NCBI GenBank assembly: GCA_025093555.1
Contig: JAIWNF010000113.1
Location: 1-59,886 of the forward strand
Source: Circinella umbellata
Lineage: Eukaryota > Mucoromycota > Mucoromycetes > Mucorales > Lichtheimiaceae
DNA length: 59,886 nt
Direction of reading: 5' to 3'
Position numbers and translations under genes: made by a program. How positions within the stretch are numbered: the stretch's first letter is position 1; every line of letters begins with the position of its first letter. A model generated the notes under the pieces. It had not been told where the DNA came from. It did not search any database and saw only the letters and a list, made by a program, of their open reading frames with translations. This document shows positions 33,095 to 44,707 of the stretch, in pieces.

Positions 33095-36025
33095 CAACGA
33101 TAACAATAATAAACGAGAAAAAACGTTTATGGATGAATATTTTTGACATGCTTTCAAAACAATTATCGGACGAAATGGCTGCTTCAAATATTGGTTTTCC
33201 TAATTGCTACAAAATAATACTTTTTGGGTCTATCCCGAATCATTTTACCTTTCTCAACATGTTTTTGAGAAAAAAACACGATACCAAAACCAAGTCCACT
33301 CAAATTATATAAACCTCGTGTATTTATATGGACCTCATCTTCTTGTTCCCAACCGAAAATTGATTGTCCAACTTGTCCAATGACACTTAAAAGCAAGAAT
33401 TTACAAGCACAAGAATGGGCTACAACACCAATTGCTCGACGTATATGTGATTTGACTAATAATTTTTATGTAATGTCATATCGTTATAAATGTCCTCGAT
33501 GTTTTAATGAAAAAGGCCAACCTGGAAAAACATTTGCAGGTCATGATCATGGCCTTATGAAAAAATCTCTTCCTGAATCCTTAGTACTCGAGTTTCCGGC
33601 TATATTGACTCATAGATCAGCAATTTCCAATGATATGATGGATATGGTGCGGAGTTGCTTTAGTAATGGGATGGGATCAACACCATTTACTAACATGCTC
33701 ACGATGTTACATACAAAAAGGCATAACATTATCGAATTTATATTTATATTAGTTCGAGAAGAATTACAAAAACTACAAGAAAAAAACAACACTCATTCAA
33801 TTACAAAATATATTTCCACTACAACAAAACACCAATTCCAAAAAACATTCTCAGCATTTAATGACAAAAACCAGTATGCAGGCTTTGTCCCAAGTTCTAA
33901 ATACTTATCCGAGTGCTTTGAAGAGTTTGTAGAAATTCACAGAAAAGAATATGATCAACATACCGCTACTCAACCAGCAACGGTATTAACAGTTGACCAT
34001 TGCTATAAGGTTTGTCAATCTCTCTCTCTCTGTACAAATGAATTATTAAAGAATATATATAATATAATTCCCTTATATCTATATTAACTGTATATTAATT
34101 TATTTTTAGACATGCAAGCACATATTTAAGCTTGAAAACACCAAGATATTTTGAGGGATTATTAACTATGACCAACGAATTTAATGAAATACGAGTGCAA
34201 CAGTTTGTTCCTATCATACCTCAGCAATGGATTATATAAAAAGATCGGTTAAAGAGATGAGCAACAGTCTAACAATATGCGGTTATCCACAGCCAGAATT
34301 ACTGTTCACTGATAAAGCAAACCAGGACAAAAGTTTTTTTTTGAAGAGTGTCTTCCATCTTTACGTAAAGGGACTGAATCGTCAAGGGACTGAATCGTCA
34401 AGGGAAAAAAACCATACAATAATTTACCAGTACTTGATTTACCAATAGACTGGTCATACACACTCCACAATACTAATACTAGTGTAAATGAGGCATTAGA
34501 AGCTATTAATATGATTGCTGATGATAAAGAAATTACTGTTGGATTTGACAGTGAATGGACGTATATAATAGAACCTCACCAATATGGTATCCTACAGCAA
34601 CCGTACAGATAGCATATAACGACATTAACAGTAACGTCAACCAAGTAATCATTGTCCAATTGTCAAAATTCAAAAACTTACCACGAATGCTTATATCTTT
34701 CCTTTCCAATGCAAATATCAAAAAGGTTGGGCGCTGCATAAATCAAGATATATCCCATCTTAAAACCAGTTATAAAAGCGACGAGGACGCCTTTGAAGCT
34801 CAAAATATAGTTGATATTGGAAATTATTGCAAGGAGCGCGGTTTAATTTCAAGAATTAATACAAGTTTGGCAGAAATTTGTGCAGTGGTTCTTGGCTGTC
34901 AATTGAAAAAAGGAACCGAGACTCACGAGAAAGCAATTGGGATAGAGAACTCACTGACCATCAATTACGCTATGCTGCATTGGATTCTTATTGTGGTATA
35001 CAGATTTATTTATCAGCATCACAAATACCAACACTTAATGAACAAAACATTAATTTTATTGAACGAAAACACTGAACTCCTATTACTCTTTTAAATGATG
35101 ACCAAACAAGTGATGTGGCATATGGACATATATATGTTGATTCACAACATAAAAAAATGTACTACAAATTATAATAAATGTGAAGTTTTGTTGGGTCAAC
35201 TAACTATTATGGTAAACATTTATGTATATTAGTGAATTCGAAGGAAAACCTATAAGTGATAATCATGCCATTGTAGAAGTTACATCTGTTCTCGTACCTG
35301 GTGCAAAATCACAACTTTGTAATGGAACGCCATTATCATCCTATGGTACACCACCTTTTAAGATCCTTGCAAGACTAAACGCAATGCGGCTACATAAAGT
35401 TAACAGTAGAGAAGAAAGTGATGGATCGTCTATCTTACTTATTGATGACCCAAAAAATCAAATTGAAATTGCAGATCAAACAATTACTGGTGAAGAAGAG
35501 GTTAGTATTTAATAACAATGATAGTATGTAATATTCTATTTAATTTTACATCAGACAGTATTAATATCTAACAAAAACTTACTTAGGAGTGTAATAATGA
35601 TCTGGTTGATAAAGATTATATTAATAATAATCTTGGTTATATGGAGGTGCAAAGTATTAAACAACATGCATCATTTATGGAGGATCAAGATTTGAAAGCT
35701 TATGGAATTAGTTTATTAATGCCTCGGTATGAAAAAATAAAAAAGCAATTGAGTTTCAAGAACGACAAAATTCCAACGACACATATTGTGCAAGATGTTT
35801 GGCATGCGCTGAAGCGTATTTCAACACCCAAAAGACATAGTTTACAAGTTGAATTCGAAAGGGAATTGACCGATGCAGTGATGCTTTGGATCAAAGTGAC
35901 TTGGTTGCGCTTATCAAAGTATTGGAAAGTCAAAGCAAGAAAATTAGTTACGGTTTGTATCAGTCCTTTGATTATATATTAGTCTACATGTATTAAATAT
36001 CAATATTAATATTGCATATACGTAT

Positions 36026-36640
36026 TGTTACGCCTGAAAAAAACCCCACCCCTCATATTTTTTTATTGTCATATGAACAAAATTCAGTAGTAATAATAAA
36101 TGAAGTATTAAAATGAATATTATAATTGCCGAAACTAAGATCGAGTTCCATTGGTGGACCCTAATGTTAAAGAAAAACATTATTAATTATTTTTAATATT
36201 AACAAGAAGCATAAACGATTATTAAATAGTTTTTATAATATTAATTATTCTTAAACATTATAGTAAATAGTATAAATAGGATCGAATTGATCAGACACTC
36301 TTACGTACCTTAGCTTTTTATCTTTATATTTCTTTGATAATAAATTACTTTTATATCCACTTTTTGGATAATTGATCCAACTCATTTTCCAAGTGATATT
36401 TTCTCTTTTGTGGTTTGGCATAATATAAGTCCAAAAATAAGCTCCCACAATCAATCAAATTATTATTTTTCTTTATAAAAAACTAAGTCTTAGCCTCTTT
36501 CTTCCATTTTGAGTGAAAATTGGATCATTTCCGATATTTTACTTTACTCAATTAAATTTTAAGTCTAATCTTTTGGTTAACTCAACCTAAATTGCCAACC
36601 ATCATTAAAACCCCTCAACTCGTAAAACTCAAACTTTACA
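36026..36640. mobile_element. Solo LTR in an intron of the broken gene
   Basis: A 615-bp block starting TGTTACGCC and ending TTTACA is flanked by the 4-bp duplication GTAT (36022-36025 and 36641-36644). It lies between the GTTTGT donor after KARKLVT and the TATATAG acceptor before ERRKNKEWV, so the target was an intron. No internal retrotransposon region remains, consistent with LTR-LTR recombination. Confidence 0.55.
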
Positions 36641-38125
36641 GTATATATATTATATAGAACGAAGAAAAAACAAAGAATGGGTCCAAGCCCGCATACGCCG
36701 AGTAGTACCGCCGCCCCAAAAAATTATAGATCAAGTGTATAATGTAATTATGACTTTTAATGCATTGAAAGATGCTGCAACTCAACAGCCATTATTCACA
36801 AAACAGTCTTGGAAAGAGGCTGAAAATTTTTTGACTCTTATTGGGAGTGGATACTTGAGTGATCCTTCTGGAATTTCGCTATATCAAGTTCGAAGAAGAA
36901 AAGATAAGCATGGTTTAAATGTCTATAGATGCCTACGCGGGACTAACTCGTTATAAGGAGGTGTTCACCAAAATTTAAATCATAGGTTTGGTGCTTCCAA
37001 TGCTAGTGTGAGGTTGACTATTGCACTAATGACTGAGTATAGAACAAGACACAACTTGGGTGTAAGGCAAAAATTAATTTTGAAGTGCGTATTAAATTTC
37101 TTAGCTTACTCCTTATAATTTATAACGTGTGTATCAATAGGTTGGTGTTCCGAAGCGTACAGGCAAAGCCTACAAAAGTCACTATGACATATGGCTCAAG
37201 GACAAAACACAACTTTTGTATTTAAAAATTGATGATGCATTACCAAACCACTTGCGCGATTGGAGAAATTCATCCACTTGTACAGTTACCACAGAAGTTT
37301 TCGACATAAGCATGGTTACAGGTGACCAAATTGAAGACCTTGGTTTCAATAAATACAGCAAAAGTGGAAAAGGTGACCGTAATACAGACTTAGTATCATG
37401 TCGACAAGGTACATTATTTCCAATACTTCCAGTACATACAGACACAGAAAAAAAAATATTTCGTGAAATGGTCACCGAGTTTTATAATGATGGTTGCGAA
37501 GTACCGAAAAATAAATAGAAACTACTCGCAAGAAAATGGAACGAAATGAAAGCCGACGGTGAGAAGGTGTTTTACAAATTTCCAGAATTATTGAAAAAAT
37601 ATAATGGCCTATATACGTAATATGAATATAACTCTAAAAATAACGAAAGTTTTAAATAAAAAATATCTGGACCAACTTCACCAACCACCTACCATTAATG
37701 CGCCAATCCCTCGTTTACCATCCGCAACTGTTCAAAACATATCGCATCAACAACATCAAACATAACAAGAGCATTCCGGTGCATCACGAAAGATGCCATT
37801 ATTGTTGCCACAACATTTTCGTCAAGAAGAAATAGAAATGGCACAACATTTACTTCAACAATTCATCAGTAATAATAATAATAATATTAATAATATCAAT
37901 ACTGAATATACTGCTGCTGTAGAAGAGCCAATAAATATGAGAGAAAAAAGACCAGCTGTTTCTCATCAAGATAATATTAATAACAATAACGATCCTCCTT
38001 CTAAACGTCAAAAACAAAAGCGTGCCTCACCAAGATGCCGAAAATGCGGAAAAACAGGTTGTCCAGGTGCGAGAGGGCGACTATGTAGAAAAGAGCAACA
38101 ACAAAGGGCATCAGAGGGACCATAA

Positions 38126-38396
38126 ACTTATATCTCCATTTGCAAGAACAATTACTACATCGTTTTTTTTTTTACTAAAATAAGTTCATACACAAATTAA
38201 CTTTTTGCTTAATCACTGGGAACATACAAATACACTCTTTGATAGACATTTTGATGTCTAATAATATCCTCTCTAGTTATAATTTTTCCTTTTTTCCCCT
38301 TCTTCCCTTTCCCCTTTTCTTTTTTTGGACCGAGGATTTTTAAAAGCTCGAGACATGGTTATCGAGCCCCAGTTTTCGAAAAATGACGGTTTGGAA
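38126..38396. other. Short intergenic stretch
   Basis: T/C-rich sequence following the broken gene and leading to the hAT-like element. Nothing recognised. Confidence 0.4.
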
Positions 38397-38867
38397 CAGT
38401 GTTGGCAGTTTCCGACTTTTCAACTTTCCGCAGTCGGAAACTGGCGGAAATATATAACATTATAGAGTTGGCATTAGTAAAGAAATTATGGTACATCATA
38501 TTAAATGAAGTATTTGGTTTATTTATACTTTTAATGATATATTGAAGCGTTACTTGTCGTAATAAAGAGCTTCGTTATGTGAAATTGATATGATTTATGT
38601 TAAGAAAATATAGTAAAGGTTATAATTAACTTAATATCATAATTATAGATAAATGGTATGTGGGAGTTCTAATATTCAGGAATGTTACGTCTGAAACCAC
38701 AAAAAGAGAAGTCTTAATAAAATTACTAAATGAAAATCAAATGAAAGGATTTATTTATAAAAGATAATTTATTTAAAAGACAAGATAAAGTTAAAGATAA
38801 AACTTAAGGAAAAATAGAACTGAAGAAAAGAAATTTAAGTGTGAAAAAGGTCGAGTATTTATACTAT

Positions 38868-38957
38868 TTGCTTTTGTAAAAATAGTCAATAGCTTTCGTG
38901 AGAATAGTCATTAGCTTTTGTGAAAATGATCAATAGCTTTAGTAAAAGATTGCAATT
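38868..38957. repeat. Imperfect 22-bp tandem repeat, about 4 units
   Basis: Units of the form AGCTTTTGTGAAAATAGTCAAT repeat about four times with substitutions, inside the hAT-like element. Confidence 0.7.
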
Positions 38958-39532
38958 GCAATGGGTTTTTTATACTATAATAAGAATATTTGATGATAAC
39001 ATGTGACTATAATCAATAATACTAATGATAATGAAAGAGATAAAAATAATAATAATGTTATTTATAATGGGGATTATACTAATGTTGGAGATAATATATA
39101 TGAGGAAATAGAAAAAAAATTGGGTAACGGTATGCACGTTACAATATATACGTTACTATTATCATTATTATAATGCTGTAATATATAATCCACAACGGTA
39201 ACTATGGAACATATAGTACAATAGCACAGGAATGACAACATTGAGTTTTTTAGAACAATAATTTTGCATTGATATATAGATGCTGCGCAAGCAAATAATA
39301 ACATCAGCATAAATATTGCGCGCTGTTCAGTATATTGACTTCACAGGTTATAGCCCGACATCGACCGTCAATCCACAAGAGCTAAATTTATTGCGTGATC
39401 TAGGCAGAGCAGTAGGATTTTTATGTAGACAAACCTAGACTTTAGAGATGACAATGAGACTCACTCAGCAAAAGTGAAATGGTCATTAAAAGATCCTTGT
39501 TCACAACTTAAGTATATATGTATATATACTTA

Positions 39533-39555
39533 CTCTCTCTCTCTCTCTCTCTCTT
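39533..39555. repeat. (CT)n microsatellite
   Basis: Eleven or so CT units near the right end of the hAT-like element. Confidence 0.9.
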
Positions 39556-39799
39556 ATTATTTTAATATAACTTCTCATTTCATAATTCCATAAACGTATT
39601 GATTGAGTGAAAAAGGTTTTCCGCCAACTTTCCGCCTGTCGGAAACCCAACACTGGCTTTGGAATATAAATATATAGATAGAGGGAAAAACAGATTATTG
39701 ATAGGCGGAAATAAAGACAATTTTTGATACCCCAAGCATACCTGATATACCAATACTTGATATTCCTTGTAACGCCCGGAATATCAACAGGATATCAAT

Positions 39800-40340
39800 A
39801 TGATATCACAATTGTAACACTCCATATTCTTGCAGTAAATCCACTACACCAACGCCAACATATAAATACATTACGTAACAACCTCAACCCACCAAAATTT
39901 CCGGTCACCAAGGCTATCAATGAAAAACGTGATGAAAAATATATTTCCAGAAGGAATAGACTCAAAACCATTAAGTGCATGCAAAATAAACGTATTATAT
40001 TGACCCAATATTATATTAACCACCAGCATTCTCAAAGAATCGATATCAACTTATTAGATGGCGCATGCACTGGCTACCTTCCTATCCTCTTAAGGATTGT
40101 CGGTGTGGCTACAAAGAGCTAAAGAATAACATTACTCAACATGTTCTCTCTTGACAATTTTGCTCTTAGAGCTTATAAATAAATACGGCACAATACCACC
40201 AATTACATAGACCTTAAGCAGCCACCAGATTTCACAATCAACGACACACCAAGATTTGAGATAGGTCTATCACCAGAAAAATGGAAGGCAGTCTAGCCTT
40301 CACTCGTTCGCGTCCTACGAGAAATTGTTATTCTTAGTCA
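39800..40340 (+). pseudogene. Probable LINE reverse transcriptase, 3' end remnant
   Basis: Across shifted frames I read a basic helical region, ACTGYLP, then CRCGYKEL with THV-type spacing and a lost final Cys (TGA). This resembles the C-terminal CCHC motif of LINE polyproteins. It is followed by QPPDFTINDTPRFEIGLSPEKWKAV, typical of sequence after that motif in Mucorales LINEs as I remember them. At least three stops or frameshifts are present. No poly(A) tail or target duplication was defined. Confidence 0.4.
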
Positions 40341-41650
40341 CCTGGATAAACTTTTTGATGCAAACGAGCCAGCACCAGAGGAACCTTGGGGAGTATCCCT
40401 AATCAACACAACACTACAGAATGGACAACACTCTCTACCTCCTGTCTACTACTCACTTAATCTGCACTACACGCACTATACCGCCCCTTTATTGTATTTT
40501 TATTACTTCCTTTTCATCATAACTACCTCCGAATATTGCATCCCGTCACTCTTCATCTCACATCTCTACACAAGCACAACTTTTCCCTTACTAGGGGTTT
40601 TCAGTTATAGTCACTCTTCTCGCTCCTTTAATAATTATCTTTCTAAGCGTCTGTACCGCAAGGAAGCAGCCAAATGCTCAAAAGCGCCGATCACCAAGTC
40701 TTTAAACTACAAAAAGGTATCAAGTTTTCTCCTCATGTAACTATTTGATTGAAAAAGACCTCCAAGTTTCTTGATCCTACCTGCTTCCATATGTACCATG
40801 CATATCACGGAAAAAATATCACGTGAAACTCTAGCTCTTTGTATGTACTTTCTCTTGTGAGATTTCCGCTGTTTTGCCCGCAGCTTTTGTGTGTACGTAG
40901 TTATAACTTTTTAAACATTTCTGACCTGTCTGGAACAAATACAACATACCAAACTTGATGCTGTCTTCAGTCAAGACATAAAATAAAAACAAAACTTAAT
41001 TTTTTCACGGCACATAGTATAGCGGCAAATATTTATATCTCAACCAAGAGACTATTGACAACGCGTTTATTCTCATTATAACAGCAATCTAGCGAGAACA
41101 ACATCCGATCAATTTTTTCTGTATATACAAGTATTCGATATTAACCTTATAGAATAGTTCATGTTGTATCATTCCGTACACGTTTCTTCCTATCGAAACT
41201 TGACGTTTCGAAATTTTCCCCTCAGCTTTGAAATAACGATGATACTCATATATTGGTACATGACATGTTGGACCCAGAATAATCTAGGAACGTAAGATTG
41301 TATACGTACTGGCTCTGCGGTGGACGCGAAAAGAGATATTATTATATACTATGGTAAATATAATGAGGGTACGTTAGAAAAGTTTGTAATTTTGGATAAT
41401 ATATAGCTTTTTTACAAAGTTAAAAATAAGAATGTTTGGAAATGTCTGGCAAAGAGAAAGTTATTAATGTGAAGAAGAAAGAAACCGTTGGAGCGGTAAG
41501 TGTAATGATACTATGTGAAGAATAGCTTTGAAAATAAGGATGAGAAAAGAAAACATAGAATGAAAATGTATAATAATTTGATACAAGAAAGGATAGTTAT
41601 AATAATAAAAATAATGGATTTAATACAGAGAGAAAAAATAAGAATGGCGG
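40341..41650. other. Intergenic, nothing recognised
   Basis: AT-rich with short unsupported frames. The last 150 bp resemble the region below copy F3 and are the downstream flank of F4. Confidence 0.4.
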
Positions 41651-43882
41651 CTACAAATTGTTGGATTTTCTCTTCTTTGATGTTGTGGTGGTGGTGGTAT
41701 TCAAAGCGGAAGGAATTTTAATCGTCTTGCTACTTCTGATCGAGGGTAAATACCCTGTCCGATCTTCACTGTCACTATCACTATCACTTTCATCATGAAA
41801 ACCGGAAACAACATCGATAGTGCTCTTGACAAGATCCTAATTACATATAAATATATAATGATTATTTGGCGACATCAAACCAGCTATATTTTTTTCTTTA
41901 TACGTTTCATTTTATTGCTTTACCTTTAACCTAATCACCTGTTCTAAAAACGGAAGATATGTTTTATAAAAAGGCTCTCCCAAAGTAGCACCGATCCTTT
42001 GCTCTATCAATGGGGTAACTCTACAAACATACCGCGGGCATATCTAATACCATACTGTTCATTCGAAGATCTAAAAGGAACAATCGTATATCATTATAAG
42101 TCACACTAACATATTTACGATATAACTTAGATTGCAGTAAATAGAAGCCGCTTACGTGTGTTGATAATACCAATAACTTGGATTTTTCTAATTTTTTTCT
42201 CTTCATTGCCCATGTCAGCAGCGAGAAGTAGGGCCATATCTTTTAGCGTCTTCGGTAATTTTAAATACTTCTCGCAAATCTCCTTCGATCCAACTCCTAC
42301 TTCATCTCCGTATCCGTTCTCGCTTGCACCGTACTCCAAATGCTCTTTCTTCAAAATCAAGTCGGGTTTGTAAGCCTGAACTTTTCTTCTTATACCACCA
42401 TCACTACCCATTCGATTTTCGTTAGTTCGAGCAGAACCAGCAACGGACTGTTGATCACTTCTAAAAGAATTTCAAGAACACGTTCAGTTTTATGATCATG
42501 CTAGTATCAGTTTTCCATGACTAAAAGACCGTATAAACTTTAAGTGTACCTTAATGAGTCGATCTGTAAATTTTGGAAGCACATGTCGATGGCTCGCCAA
42601 ATCAACATAATTAGGTCTCGTTCACCACCTCCAACTGCTGTTCGATAAATATTACCCCATCGATATGATGAAATAACATCCAGAATCATTCGCTTTGCGT
42701 AATCTAGATCAAACTCTTTAATCGGATGGAAATGTGCTTCGTCAGCTATTTTCCAAATATCATCTATATCCTTCTATATATTACGTAATCATTGTTATTA
42801 TTAGTTTTTCTTTAAGATAGTATTGCTTTAAGTGGCAAGAAAAATGCCTTACCAAGTTTTTAAATTTTTTAAAAAAATCTTTAATTGCGGGTTCTAGTGT
42901 TGGTAATGGTTTCGAAAATTGTGTTTTGATATGGTATAACTGAGATTCGGTGAATACCGTTTCCCAGCAAGGATCCCCAATATTTAAAATGAATGAGTGG
43001 GCAGCGCTAAACAGTATTAAATTGTAAATCAGTTATGTACGGATAACTTTTTGCCATAATATAACTCATTTCGATACACTAAACACGACACATTAAGAAT
43101 CCATAATATAGCAGCACTTACTGTTCATAAGAAATAGCCATTCCATACTCATACATCTTCTCCTCAACAAAAACACCATCTTCGATTTCCCACATATCCG
43201 CTCGCACTAATGATTTGTATTTTTCTTCAAAAGAAGCCTTTTGAAGGTCAGTTAATAAATTCTAAAGAATATAATATTTGTTAATTACAACCTGTGAGAA
43301 ACGATGGATATTATTGATAATATTTCTCCCATTTCTTACGCTTTCACTGGATATAGTTGTATGTGAACCCGACGAAGACTGTGGTTTTTTTTTTTTATCC
43401 TCTGATCTCTGCTATTCAATACGGCCATTATTAAAAAAAATTAGTACGAAGCAACTTTTTTAAGCAGCGCTTGGTATATGGGGGTATATACTTACTTCCA
43501 ATACTTGCTCTAAAATATGGATCCAATCGGGTTGTTCATTTGAAATCTTTGAATAAAATAAAAACCAAATTAGAGCCTACAACAATTGTAAAAAAAATAT
43601 GTATTTCTTCTAACCTCGATAGCGCGATCAGCAGCTGCTTGGTTAAAGCGAGCATTCCATGTTGCCGTGATATGTTTAAAATTGCTGTTCTCAATAACGT
43701 AACGTTTGTTACTAAGGAAAAAATTTTTCAAAGATGGAGTACCGAGCTCCTCGTCAAAATATTTGTATAACACTAAAAAGAAATATTGGTTATATATCTG
43801 CTTGTCTTATTATTGATTTTTCAATTCTCTGCCCAATTCACTAAGTAGTATTACCTTCCAGAAATTTTGGCTCATTAGTCAT
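41651..43882 (-). pseudogene. Family P copy F4, ten exons, near-complete
   Basis: Minus-strand exons: 43882-43855, 43772-43615, 43576-43496, 43411-43340, 43261-43122, 43006-42853, 42773-42550, 42460-42156, 42070-41924 and 41836-41651. All have GT/AG ends with matching phases. The protein would be about 520 aa: start MTNEPKFLEVLYKYFDEELG, an NATW-type helix, WEIEDGVFVEEKMYEYGM, AHSFILNIGDPCWETVF, DIDDIWKIADEAHFHP ... SYRWGNIYRTAVGGGERDLIM ... WRAID, KPDLILKK ... EYGASE ... LPKTLKDM, LRMNSMVLDMPA, and an acidic DESDSDSDSED tail with TTTTTTSKKRK. The only lesion I see is a 2-nt loss in exon 9 relative to F3 (the codons for AGYVCR). Function unknown. It may be a recently dead gene or a polymorphic allele. 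Confidence 0.75.
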
Positions 43883-44170
43883 GGTAACGGGTGTGGATGT
43901 GGACAAAGTTATTTGTTGTTAGGTTATAGAAGTCAGTGTGCTGCGGATAACTCTTCCAGCCAACAGATAAAGTTTGTTTCCACTCTACGCCATGGACAAG
44001 TTCACGTGTTTTTTTACGGCCGTGACTAAGTCATGCCGTGCCATCCCGCGATAAGTGTGTTTAATCTTACGCCACTCTTTTCGGTCGTCTCATTCTGCCT
44101 TACTATCCTACCGTCTTACATGTTCTAAATTTACCAAGGCTGTTTACAAGCTGATATTTTTAAAAGTTGT

Positions 44171-44297
44171 TTACGAAAATTTCACCGCCACATCATTCTC
44201 CCCTAAATCCTAGACATATCTTGGAGGTTGATTATCTACGTTCATGATATGTCTAGGATTTAGAGGGGAGAATGATGTGGCAGTGAAATTTTCGTAA
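44171..44297. repeat. Inverted repeat of a polypurine tract and LTR start
   Basis: 44171-44220 and 44246-44297 are reverse complements over about 50 bp (one mismatch, one 2-nt gap) around a 25-nt loop. Each arm contains AGGGGAGAA followed by TGATGTGG(C)NGTGAAATTTTCG, that is, a purine tract and the first 25 bp of an LTR. Beyond that the two sides differ. Confidence 0.75.
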
Positions 44298-44537
44298 AAT
44301 CAATTATTGCGTTTTCTCCTAGATTATAAATTTTATCATATGTGTAACTTTGTTGTATTATTTAATCTTGTACTTTGACTCTCCCCATCCCCCTTTTTCT
44401 TCTCTTCTCTTTACTTTATTTTATCTACGAGAATAGTAAATTTTACTCTTATTTTATACATTATAGTTTATCTCTTTATTAACAGTTATATAAATAAATA
44501 GCCAATAGTTTTACAGTTATAAAGTCAACGTACATCA
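44273..44537 (+). mobile_element. Probable LTR related to the Ty3 element
   Basis: Starts TGATGTGGCAGTGAAATTTT, close to the Ty3 LTR start TGATGTGAAAGTGAAATTTT. It is preceded by a purine tract, has C/T-rich and TATA-like stretches of similar layout, and ends near ACATCACA. Length is about 265 bp against 267 bp in the Ty3 copy. No internal region or clear target duplication. Confidence 0.45.
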
Positions 44538-44707
44538 CAAGCAATTTTTTTTTGGAAATACACAAATCAGCTATCCTGCGATGAAAATATTGCGGTGAAA
44601 ACGTGGAAAAAACGTGGAAAAATCGGGGAAAATGTGTAGTTAGTTTAGGTTTCCTTTTTGATATTTGAGAGATTAATTGGGCGGAATTGGATTTGGATGC
44701 TAGCAAC

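Larger units (their letters stand above)
31787..38125 (+). pseudogene. Broken DUF6729-like / DDE-like / WRN-type exonuclease gene
   Basis: Fragments in order on plus: MGRSKKSLNEKSLKTMFSQG (31787), an Asn-rich exon (31935-32110), DMLSKQLSDEMAA (33145), then KPRVFIW ... CPTCPMTL ... RRICDL ... YKCPRC (33310-33510) and FPAILTHRSAIS. Next are a DDE-like LTVDHCYK (33985) and LLFTDKANQDKSFF (34285), then a DEDDy 3'-5' exonuclease: VGFDSEW (34540), VGRCINQDISHL, AEICAVVLG and YAALDSY (34970). Later come DVWHALKRIS (35790), WVQARIRRVVPPP (36690), GVHQNLNHRFGASNAS (36960), VGVPKRTGKAYKSHYD (37140) and a C-terminal CRKCGKTGCPGARGRLC (38035). Frameshifts and stops (for example TAA 36954-36956) interrupt it. 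I associate this layout from memory with transposon-like fungal and animal proteins. One ancestral gene is inferred. Confidence 0.6.
38397..39655. mobile_element. hAT-like non-autonomous element, about 1.26 kb
   Basis: The left end reads CAGTGTTGGCAGTTTCCGAC and the right end, reverse-complemented, CAGTGTTGGGTTTCCGAC; both are followed by more GGCGGAAA/TTTCCGCC motifs. Flanks are GTTTGGAA on the left and (G)CTTTGGAA on the right, giving a near 8-bp duplication, as expected for hAT. No transposase is encoded. The interior is AT-rich and holds a 22-bp tandem repeat and a (CT)n run. Confidence 0.6.

Noticed and set aside
33013..33187. Poly-Ile or poly-Leu protein frames over the TAA run
   Set aside because: Microsatellite translation in arbitrary frames, with no supporting exon structure.
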